A model generated the notes under the pieces. The model ran no database searches. It worked only from the letters and a program-made list of their open reading frames with translations, and was not told where the DNA came from. A stretch of 32,865 nt of DNA from DATFMH01 sp035267045 (GTDB taxonomy: Bacteria; Bacteroidota; Rhodothermia; Balneolales; DATFMH01), in assembly GCA_035267045.1 (NCBI GenBank), contig DATFMH010000057.1, positions 1 to 32,865 on the forward strand. The letters are read 5' to 3'. The position numbers were made by a program, and so were the translations under genes. Below are positions 26,609 through 32,865 of the stretch, piece after piece (positions within the stretch are counted from its first letter, which is position 1; every line of letters starts with the position of its first letter).

Positions 26609-26637
26609 TTGACAATGTTTACAATGCATTATATTTA
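26609..26637 (+). promoter_or_regulatory. Possible housekeeping-type promoter of the NtrB/NtrC-type operon
   Basis: TTGACA at 26609-26614, a 17-base spacer and TATTTA at 26632-26637. This leaves a leader of about 175 bases before the kinase ATG at 26819. The -10 is weak and the group often uses different -10 sequences, so this is tentative. The rest of the 640-base gap 26179-26818 holds the cysteine leader on the other strand; no further gene is seen. Confidence 0.4.
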
Positions 26638-26818
26638 CATGCAATCGAAAGCGTAGTGAGTAAATGAATGCATTAAAGAGATAAAAAATATGTACCTTCA
26701 AGAGAGCATTAAACGTTTTTTTTGTTGTATCGACTACCTGTATTTATCTGACCTCCAATTTATTGTCATGTTGAGTGGCAAAATATAATATTCAACATGA
26801 TATGTTTATGATTTTAGT

Positions 26819-28186
26819 ATGAGTTCTACCGGGAAAAATAACAAATCAAAACTCAAGAGAAGCAAATATTCTATTGAGGCAATTATCCGATTTTTGAAAT
26901 ACGTACGTTTCGGATATTTGTTTTTCTCCTCTATAATTATAGTTGCGGCAATATTTGGTGTATTTGAAATATTTCAGGTTCTCTTAATAAAAAATATTTC
27001 TCTAAATACATTAAGGTGGCTATATGTAAGCAGAGGTATAATTTCATCATTGCTGTTAATGACGTGGGCGGCCTGGACCGTTTATAACTACAGAGGCATA
27101 TATAGGGATCGCCTCCAAAAAACGGAAGAACGATTTCGGGATATTATTGAGAGTTCCGCTGATGCCATTTTAACGCTTGATAATAATAATATTATCAGGA
27201 GTTGGAATCATGGAGCAGAAGTGATTTTTGATTGGAAAAAAAGTAAAATTATAGGTAAGCCAATTACTGTATTAATACCCGATGATGTATTGAAAACGAA
27301 TGAACTGGATAATATCCGGTCGGTTGTACAGGAAAAGGGGTATATAAGTAATTATGAAACGGAAAGGCTTAATAATTCCGGCAAACGGATATTGGTTCAA
27401 CTTACAGAAACTGTAATTAAGGATGAAAAGGGAAAAATTGTCGGACGTTCGCAAATAATGCGTGATATAACCGAAGCAAGAATGCAGGAAAAGCAATTAC
27501 AACAGTCTGAACGATTAGCCGCTATCGGACACATGGCTGCAGGAGTAGCTCATGAAGTGGGGAATCCACTTGCCTCAATTTCTTCCTTAGTTCAATTGGT
27601 ACAAAGAAGAACCCAGGAGTCTTTCACAAAAGATAATTTGGGCAAAGTCCGGGAACATATTGACCGTATTACCAAAATTGTCCGGGATCTTGTTGATTTC
27701 TCGAGGCCGTCAATAGCACGCTCAACGTCGACACAAATAAACGAGGTCATTGAGTCATCCGTCGGCCTGCTGAAGCATGACGCGAGATGCCGTGACGTCA
27801 ATTTTAATTTAGATTTCGATAAGAAACTGCCTAAAATTACATTGGTACCCGATCATCTTAACCAGGTAATGGTTAACCTCTTGTTGAATGCGGTAGATGC
27901 CATTCAAAAGAGTGATAATAAAACAATTATTATTAGTACGGAAATGAATACGAATAGTGCTATAATTAAAGTTCAGGACAACGGGCCGGGAATACCTAAA
28001 GAAATAAAAGGTAAAATATTCGAACCATTTTTTACCACCAAAAAAGTTGGTAAGGGTACAGGTTTGGGGCTTTCAGTCAGTCACGGTATTATAACACGTT
28101 TGAACGGTCAAATTAAAGTAAAATCTGAAAAGGGTAACGGCACCACTTTCATAATTGAGTTACCTATTAATAATCCTGATGCATGA
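26819..28186 (+). CDS. PAS sensor histidine kinase, NtrB-like
   Basis: 455 residues. Two transmembrane helices (about 32-56 and 72-90) enclose a very short extracytoplasmic loop; a PAS domain follows (about 102-222, starting FRDIIESSADAILTLD), then HisKA with His245 in GVAHEVGNPLAS, N-box VNLLLNAVDAI, G1 DNGPGIP and G2 GKGTGLGLSVSHG. The H-box and the missing sensor domain point to an NtrB-type kinase that senses an internal or membrane cue through PAS. The stop codon overlaps the ATG of the regulator gene (ATGA), so the pair is translationally coupled and the regulator is its certain partner. Confidence 0.93.
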   Translation: MSSTGKNNKSKLKRSKYSIEAIIRFLKYVRFGYLFFSSIIIVAAIFGVFEIFQVLLIKNISLNTLRWLYVSRGIISSLLLMTWAAWTVYNYRGIYRDRLQKTEERFRDIIESSADAILTLDNNNIIRSWNHGAEVIFDWKKSKIIGKPITVLIPDDVLKTNELDNIRSVVQEKGYISNYETERLNNSGKRILVQLTETVIKDEKGKIVGRSQIMRDITEARMQEKQLQQSERLAAIGHMAAGVAHEVGNPLASISSLVQLVQRRTQESFTKDNLGKVREHIDRITKIVRDLVDFSRPSIARSTSTQINEVIESSVGLLKHDARCRDVNFNLDFDKKLPKITLVPDHLNQVMVNLLLNAVDAIQKSDNKTIIISTEMNTNSAIIKVQDNGPGIPKEIKGKIFEPFFTTKKVGKGTGLGLSVSHGIITRLNGQIKVKSEKGNGTTFIIELPINNPDA

Positions 28187-29556
28187 ATGGAACAATTTTA
28201 ATAGCGGATGATGAAGTAGAAATCAGGGAATCTCTGTCGCTGATACTAAAAGATGAAGGATACAATTGTGTCTCAGTGGGAGATGGGGAATCGGCTCTGA
28301 ATATGATCATGGAGAATGATATTGATATTCTTATCACTGATATCCGTATGCCGAAGTTAGATGGAATAGGATTGCTGAAAGAGACTCGAAGATTATCTCC
28401 CAAAACCCTGGTAATTCTTATTACAGCTTTTGCAACGGTACAGACAGCCGTCGATTCGTTGAGAAGCGGGGCTTCCGATTATATCATGAAACCATTGGAT
28501 TTTGATGAAGTCATATTGCGCATTCGTCACCTAATGCGGCATAAGGAATTGGAGTATGAGAATAAGTTTTTGAGAGATCAGATCGATCAGAAATATAATT
28601 TCAACTTCATTATTGGAGAAAGCACCGCCATGAAAAATGTTTATCATATGATTGAGCGGGTGGCTAAAGCAGTAACGAGCGTCCTGATTACGGGTAGAAG
28701 TGGGACCGGTAAAGAGCTGGTAGCCCGTGCCATTCATGCCAATAGTGATCGCAGCGATAAACCTTTCATACCGGTTAACTGTGGTGCGATACCTGAAAAT
28801 TTATTTGAATCAGAATTATTTGGATATCGGAAGGGTGCTTTTAGTGGCGCTGATAGTAACAAAGACGGGGTATTTAAATCTGCCAGCGGGGGAACACTGT
28901 TTCTGGATGAAATAGGTGATCTGCCTGAAAATGTTCAGGTAAAACTTTTACGGGCCATACAGGAAAAAGAGATACGTCCTTTAGGGGCTAATTCAGCTTT
29001 CAATGTTGATGTACGGCTAATATCTGCAACAAACAAAAATCTCGAGAAAGAAGTTGAAGAAGGCCGGTTTCGTGAGGATTTATATTATCGTTTAAACATT
29101 ATAGAACTGAATGTACCGGAGTTAAGTGAGCGAAAAGAGGATATCCCTTTATTGGTTTCATACTTTATAGATAAATATAACCGGGAGTTTCACCGTGAAA
29201 TAAAAGGCGTCAATAATGAAGTAATGAAAATATTGATGTTATATAAGTGGAAAGGGCAGGTTAGGGAGCTTGAAAATGTAATAGAACGTGCTGTCTTATT
29301 AGCCAATGAAGATTATATCATTCCATCCGACTTGCCTTCATCAATGAAGAGCGATGATAATATCTCTGACTATAATACTGAAACCGATGATCTTAATGAA
29401 GCCCTTGCCGCTTATGAAAGAAATCACATTATTAATGTACTGAAAAGAACGGGTGGAAATCGCACAGAAACAGCCCGTATTTTAGGAATAGATCCCTCAA
29501 CATTATCCAGAAAGATGGCGAAGCTTGAAATAAAAAATGATAATGGTGACTTGTGA
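28183..29556 (+). CDS. Sigma-54-dependent response regulator, NtrC family
   Basis: 457 residues. Receiver domain 1-120 (phosphoacceptor Asp53 in ITDIRMP, Thr81, Lys103), AAA+ domain about 140-370 with Walker A GRSGTGKE (171-178), GAFSGA at 218-223 (variant of the GAFTGA loop that contacts sigma-54) and Walker B LFLDEIGDL, then a Fis-type helix-turn-helix at the C-terminus (RTETARILGIDPSTLSRKM). It should activate sigma-54 promoters from upstream sites. A good sigma-54 promoter with palindromic upstream sites is found at 31205-31405 before a single-domain receiver gene. It ends 3 bases from the convergent YceI gene, with no terminator visible. Confidence 0.95.
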   Translation: MNGTILIADDEVEIRESLSLILKDEGYNCVSVGDGESALNMIMENDIDILITDIRMPKLDGIGLLKETRRLSPKTLVILITAFATVQTAVDSLRSGASDYIMKPLDFDEVILRIRHLMRHKELEYENKFLRDQIDQKYNFNFIIGESTAMKNVYHMIERVAKAVTSVLITGRSGTGKELVARAIHANSDRSDKPFIPVNCGAIPENLFESELFGYRKGAFSGADSNKDGVFKSASGGTLFLDEIGDLPENVQVKLLRAIQEKEIRPLGANSAFNVDVRLISATNKNLEKEVEEGRFREDLYYRLNIIELNVPELSERKEDIPLLVSYFIDKYNREFHREIKGVNNEVMKILMLYKWKGQVRELENVIERAVLLANEDYIIPSDLPSSMKSDDNISDYNTETDDLNEALAAYERNHIINVLKRTGGNRTETARILGIDPSTLSRKMAKLEIKNDNGDL

Positions 29557-29559
29557 AAT

Positions 29560-30222
29560 TTAGTCGGTATGTTGGTTTGATATAGAATTGTTAGAGACGT
29601 AAAGATCGAAATGTACCGTAATTTGATCTTTCGTTTTTATGAGACCCCAGAAAGGTGTAGGTGGATCAATTCCGAAAGTCGTCATTTTTATTTGTTTACT
29701 GCCCTCCACATGAAAACGACCATCAGGGAGCAACTGGCCGTCTACAATCATATTTATAACTTTAGTTTTCCCGGCAAGTGTTAGTTTGCCTGTGGTAAAT
29801 ACTTTAAACCAATTCTTGGATGTATCCGAAGGAGCAAAACCATTGACATTGAGTAAATCATATTTAATCACAGGATGATTTTTAGCCTTCATGGCATTAT
29901 ACATGTCTTTATTCATCCTTTTTTTCCCACAATCTATTGTATTGACTTGCATGGAAACATGCACGTGAGTTTTGTTGTATGTTGAAGGTAGTGAGGTACT
30001 CATTGTTTCGACCGAATCTTCTGGCAGATAGCCATAACCATTGATTTGGTTAGACTTGCAACTGAAATCTGTTACCGTTGTTGTACCTTCGATCCAGATT
30101 TTGCTGCCATCCTGAACAGAATAACGGTCATTTTGTATCGGTTGCGCAATGCATGTATAGGTAGGCATCCCTGCAATCAACACAATAAAAAGTGTTATGA
30201 TTATTTTTCCCATTTTTGTCAT
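29560..30222 (-). CDS. YceI-family secreted protein (copy 1)
   Basis: 220 residues. Signal peptide (MGKIIITLFIVLIAGMPTYT from the second Met) with probable cleavage after CIA; then a YceI-type lipocalin fold: KIWIEGTTTVTDFSCKS, VNTIDCGKKRMNKDMYNAMKAKNHPVI (the NKDMYNAMKAK part is the family helix), a LTLAGKTK strand and PTPFWGLIKTKDQITVHFDL at the end. YceI proteins bind isoprenoid-like or amphiphilic lipids in the periplasm. Copy 2 follows upstream on the same strand. Either Met1 or Met4 could start the protein; the second gives a typical signal peptide. Confidence 0.88.
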   Translation of the reverse strand: MTKMGKIIITLFIVLIAGMPTYTCIAQPIQNDRYSVQDGSKIWIEGTTTVTDFSCKSNQINGYGYLPEDSVETMSTSLPSTYNKTHVHVSMQVNTIDCGKKRMNKDMYNAMKAKNHPVIKYDLLNVNGFAPSDTSKNWFKVFTTGKLTLAGKTKVINMIVDGQLLPDGRFHVEGSKQIKMTTFGIDPPTPFWGLIKTKDQITVHFDLYVSNNSISNQHTD

Positions 30223-30338
30223 GGCTTTACTTCTTTGCTCCCTGACAGTAACGTTTTTTTAGATATAATTATAACTATATCTGATGTATAATCAATAATT
30301 TAATATTTGACGTAAAATTTTTGATTATAATTTCTCAA

Positions 30339-30974
30339 TTAATTATTCATTGCTGTAGAGCCTGAACTTTTTGCTAAAACATTAAAACTTACACTGATGT
30401 CATCATCCGATTTAATCGTACCGAATAGTGCAGAAGGAGGATTTACACCAAAGTCAGTCATTTTCATATCTTTTTTACCTTTGAAACGAAGTGAACCATT
30501 CTCAGTTTTGTACCCTGTAACTGTCATTTCAATCGATTTTGTATTACCTGATATTGTTAAATTACCCTGGGTATCAAGTGTGAATGATGTATCAGAAACG
30601 GCTGTTACTTTTGCTGATGTCAATGAATAAGTGATATTTGGATGCTTCTTTTTATTTAAGGCACCATACATTTTTTTATTCATTCCACCTTCACCGCTAT
30701 CCAATTTTTCTACAGGTACGGTAATTTTAGCTTCTGAAAATTCCTGACCTGTTTTTACATCGGAAGAAAGTATAGCTGATGGCACTTTGAAGTAACCACT
30801 CATTTCTTTTACATCGGCACTCCATTTATGCAATGTTGAATTCCCATTAACCTGCATCTTACTATCCGGTTGAATAGATAGTTGAACAGTATCGCTTTGT
30901 TGGGCAAAAACACTTGTGCTTAAGCCAAGTAGGACAATCAAGGCTAATGAGAATAGATTTTTTCGTTGAAACAT
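30339..30974 (-). CDS. YceI-family secreted protein (copy 2)
   Basis: 211 residues. Signal peptide with cleavage after VFA, then VNGNSTLHKWSADVKEM, LDSGEGGMNKKMYGALNKKK (family helix), the LTISGNTKSIEMTVTGY strand and the C-terminal DMKMTDFGVNPPSALFGTIKSDD that parallels copy 1 (MTTFGIDPPTPFWGLIKTKD). The tandem pair is a duplication with only moderate identity. A clear AGGAG ribosome site lies 7 bases before the ATG. It is the upstream gene of the pair; 116 bases separate it from copy 1. Role: periplasmic lipid-binding protein, ligand unknown. Confidence 0.9.
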   Translation of the reverse strand: MFQRKNLFSLALIVLLGLSTSVFAQQSDTVQLSIQPDSKMQVNGNSTLHKWSADVKEMSGYFKVPSAILSSDVKTGQEFSEAKITVPVEKLDSGEGGMNKKMYGALNKKKHPNITYSLTSAKVTAVSDTSFTLDTQGNLTISGNTKSIEMTVTGYKTENGSLRFKGKKDMKMTDFGVNPPSALFGTIKSDDDISVSFNVLAKSSGSTAMNN

Positions 30975-31204
30975 CTTAAATCTCCTGTTTGAATTTGTAA
31001 TAGTATGTTTTAAAAATTCCGTTTGTTGATATAATACTTTACAAGGATCATTCCATATTTATCAAACTTTCTGATTTTTTTAAAAAATTATTCAACAAGG
31101 GACGCTACCTGCCTGATTGCGGGATATTAGACTACTTTATTATAATCTATTCGCCAGTGTCAGATTAGAATTTCACGATCATCGTAACTGTCTGGTCAAC
31201 TATA

Positions 31205-31253
31205 TATGCAGGTTTGCAAGATTTAATAAGATTATATATTGCAGAACTGCAAT
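31205..31253 (+). promoter_or_regulatory. Paired palindromic upstream activator sites
   Basis: ATTGCAGAACTGCAAT at 31238-31253 is a perfect palindrome (7+2+7). TATGCAGGTTTGCAAG at 31205-31220 matches it at 11 of 16 positions with the same half-site spacing (TGCAG, TTGCA). The centres are 33 bp apart, about three helical turns, and lie about 150-180 bp upstream of the sigma-54 -24 element, the usual place for NtrC-type activator sites. The NtrC-type regulator 2 kb upstream is the obvious candidate to bind; inferred. Confidence 0.6.
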
Positions 31254-31389
31254 AATTCCTGATCATAAGAATTTATTGTATATAAGATCGTCCCCTAATT
31301 GAGATTTTTATTATAAAAAAAGCATGCTGAAATGTTCATAAACCCTGTTTTTGTTTTTTTTAAAAAAATATTGTCCTCCGATTAATTTT

Positions 31390-31405
31390 TGGTACGCGAA
31401 TTGCA
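31390..31405 (+). promoter_or_regulatory. Sigma-54 (-24/-12) promoter
   Basis: TGGTACGCGAATTGCA matches the sigma-54 consensus TGGCACG-N4-TTGCA with C to T at one position (a common variant) and exactly ten bases between GG and GC. The transcript would start near 31416 and run to the receiver gene at 31838, leaving a leader of about 420 bases. It is the only such match noticed in an intergenic region. Confidence 0.75.
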
Positions 31406-31610
31406 AACAGTTATTCAGAACGGAAAATAATATTGAAAATAAACATAAGTACTTTTTATAAAAACGTTTTAATAAACAATAAATTATGAAAAAAATGTTC
31501 TAATAATTATTTGATGTTTCAATGAAATGTTAAAGAGAGTTTTTCAAGAAGACGCAATACTTATTAATAAAAGCGTAGTTTTCGGATGCCTTTTAATAGC
31601 ATCCATTTAT

Positions 31611-31691
31611 AAGAAGAGAGACAGATAACTAAGTAGAGAGATAAGCGAACATCAAGAGAGTTATACTATTTATCAAGAGAGCGCTGCTGAG
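31611..31691 (+). repeat. Four-copy phased AGAGAG array
   Basis: AGAGAG occurs at 31615, 31635, 31655 and 31676, i.e. spacings of 20, 20 and 21 bp (two helical turns). The flanks are related: AAGAAGAGAG, AAGTAGAGAG, ATCAAGAGAG and ATCAAGAGAG. This is a degenerate 20-mer tandem repeat inside the leader of the receiver gene. A GGATGC/GCATCC hairpin (31584-31604) lies just before. Function unknown; could be a protein-binding array or RNA element. Confidence 0.6.
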
Positions 31692-31837
31692 TTGTTATTC
31701 ATGAATGGAAGATAATCGATTAACCAAGAATAACTTAGTTAACAAAGAGTAACAGGGATATTGATTATAAGGGAACATATGGTAGATGACAATACGTATA
31801 ATAGCTTGTCTTGGGTTTTATATGAGGAGACAATGTA

Positions 31838-32203
31838 ATGACTAAGGGTACGGTATTAATTGTAGATGATGAACAAGCCATAAGGGAATCAATTTCATTG
31901 GTTCTTGAAGATGAGGGTTATAATTGTCTTACTGCCGCAAATGGGAAAAAAGGACTTGAACTGATAAAATCACAAAAAATTGATGTCCTTATTACCGATA
32001 TACATATGCCTGTCATGAATGGCCTGGATCTGTTTAAAAAAGTGAAAGAAGTATCTCAGTATACGAAAACTATTATAATTACGGCCTATTCAGAAACAGA
32101 TACGGCAATAGAGACAATACATGAGGGAGCGGCCGGTTATTTTATAAAACCACTCGATTTTGATGAACTTATAGAACGTGTCAACTCTTTGACCGGAAAA
32201 TAA
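31838..32203 (+). CDS. Stand-alone response-regulator receiver protein
   Basis: 121 residues, one receiver domain without output domain. Asp54 (phosphoacceptor, in ITDIHMP), Thr82 and Lys104 are present. By eye about half of its residues match the receiver of the NtrC-type regulator, including RESxSLxLxDEGYNC and KPLDFDE, so the gene probably derives from it. It could be a phosphate sink, an adaptor or a competitor for the kinase. It has a strong ribosome site (GAGGAG, 8 bases before ATG); a minimal ATG-stop overlaps just before the start (ATGTAATGA). Its promoter is sigma-54 dependent (see 31390). Confidence 0.92.
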   Translation: MTKGTVLIVDDEQAIRESISLVLEDEGYNCLTAANGKKGLELIKSQKIDVLITDIHMPVMNGLDLFKKVKEVSQYTKTIIITAYSETDTAIETIHEGAAGYFIKPLDFDELIERVNSLTGK

Positions 32204-32292
32204 ACCCCCACCTTAAAAATTAAAGCATACTTTAAATATCACGAAAATAGGAGTTCGATTTATCATACCCCATAATATTTACTAATGACAGG

Positions 32293-32309
32293 TATATATA
32301 TATATATAT
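32293..32309. repeat. TA dinucleotide repeat
   Basis: Uninterrupted TATATA run of about 17 bases downstream of the receiver gene and before the symporter pseudogene. A simple-sequence tract that may vary in length between strains. The surrounding 32204-32409 shows no gene. Confidence 0.7.
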
Positions 32310-32409
32310 CTTGAAACTATATGCTGTCCAACTATATTTAAAGTGAAATTGCTTATGATTTCCCCCGGTCGGATTACAAAATATATATGACGAATTCGAT
32401 TATCTATCA

Positions 32410-32865
32410 ATGGTAACTTGTTTTAGGTACCAGTGTGATCTTATATATTATATCACCAATATCCCATTCTATTGAAGGTTTCTTTAAAGGTAAATCGGGA
32501 ACAAGAAAAGAGTCGGGATTCTGGATGCTTACTTCCAGTCTTGTTATATCCTGGATAGTTGCCAAGTTAATTACAACCGCCGCAAATCTTGGCAGAGATT
32601 TTGGAATAGTGGGCGGTTTAGCTTATGCCAGTTATTACGGATCTTTTTTGACAACAGGCTGGATCATTTTCAGAATGAGGAAAAAAGGAGGATAACTAAG
32701 TATTCATAACTTTCTTCAATCTAAATAGGGCAGAGCTGTCGTCATTATGTTTTCATTGGTTATAGGATTCAGGTTATTTAATGAGGGATGGTCTTAATTG
32801 GTGCTTATTTCGGTTCGCGTGGTAGTTTGTGTAATACCATGGCAATCATAGTGTTTACCGGTCTG
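32410..32865 (+). pseudogene. Decayed sodium:solute symporter (SSF family), 5' part
   Basis: The frame from about 32417 reads VILYIISPISHSIEGFFKGK, then WMLTSSLVISWIVAKLITTA and AANLGRDFGIVGGLAYASYY, matching the N-terminal helices of a sodium:solute symporter. It is broken by stops at 32693 (TAA), 32726 (TAG) and 32795 (TAA), between which LSIHNFLQSK and FSLVIGFRLFNEGWS continue the same protein. After about 32788 the homologous reading moves to another frame (MVLIGAYFGSRGSL and AIIVFTGL) and runs to the window edge. An ATG at 32410 is in yet another frame, so a frameshift near 32417 is likely too. The only long open stretch (32435-32695) is therefore a fragment, not a small gene. Confidence 0.82.

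Larger units (their letters stand above)
30975..31837. other. Long regulatory region upstream of the single receiver gene
   Basis: 863 bases without a credible gene. It contains two palindromic sites (31205-31253), a sigma-54 promoter (31390-31405), a GGATGC/GCATCC hairpin (31584-31604) and the phased AGAGAG array (31611-31691), all listed separately, plus the promoter of the YceI genes on the other strand near 31000-31100. Open frames here, e.g. 31117-31302, lack any recognisable features. Confidence 0.6.

Noticed and set aside
31117..31302. 61-codon open frame upstream of the receiver gene
   Set aside because: It overlaps the palindromic sites, has no recognisable feature, and lies before the sigma-54 promoter.
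31611..31691. AGAGAG array as a CRISPR
   Set aside because: Unit of 20 bp with a conserved hexamer only, no spacer-repeat structure and no cas genes.
32435..32695. 86-residue membrane protein gene
   Set aside because: The homologous symporter sequence continues through the stop and in other frames, so this is a fragment of a pseudogene.

Overview
This 32.9-kb window is chromosomal DNA from a low-GC bacterium of the Bacteroidota/Balneolota/Rhodothermota group. I infer the group from the protein families: a TPR-sensor kinase with an AAHDLKNPL H-box, tandem M13 lipoprotein peptidases, a membrane-anchored MutS-like ATPase, a MoeB-rhodanese fusion and tandem YceI proteins. Shine-Dalgarno sequences are sparse, which also fits. 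A Balneolota-like organism is the best guess, without a tree. I saw no tRNA, rRNA, CRISPR array, phage module or intact insertion sequence.

Layout. 1-6250 (minus strand): the start of an unidentified charged protein, an FKBP/SlyD-like isomerase, a DUF985 cupin overlapping an AT-rich orphan gene, then a probable operon of a nitroreductase of the iodotyrosine-deiodinase type, a cyclophilin and a DUF1003 membrane protein, and a TPR histidine kinase. 6685-10949 (plus): two tandem M13 metallopeptidase lipoproteins. 11057-22424: cold-shock protein, a four-helix membrane protein, an Uup-type ABC-F ATPase, an MgtC/DUF4010 membrane protein, a NYN-LOTUS putative RNase, the galE-dedA-baiN-like cluster, a MutS-family membrane ATPase and a soluble acyl-ACP desaturase. 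22425-23259 is a gene-poor stretch with a possible IS21-type end.

23260-26422 is the most interesting locus: a cysteine synthase, JAMM protease, ubiquitin-like sulfur carrier and MoeB/rhodanese operon, preceded by a previously unlisted leader ORF that ends in eight consecutive cysteine codons directly followed by a stop. This looks like a cysteine-sensing attenuator for carrier-protein-dependent cysteine synthesis. The carrier ends in GG-SIN, so the JAMM protease probably has to expose the diglycine before it can carry sulfur.

26819-32203 holds an NtrB/NtrC-type pair (the regulator has a GAFSGA sigma-54 motif), two convergent YceI proteins and, further on, a stand-alone receiver protein closely resembling the NtrC receiver. 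Upstream of this last gene lie a near-consensus sigma-54 promoter, a perfect 16-bp palindrome plus an imperfect copy 33 bp away, and a long leader with four AGAGAG elements spaced 20-21 bp apart. Together they suggest a sigma-54 feed-forward circuit. The right edge (about 32410-32865) is a decayed sodium:solute symporter gene with several stops and frameshifts.

All functional statements come from reading motifs by eye; no search, fold or alignment was run.
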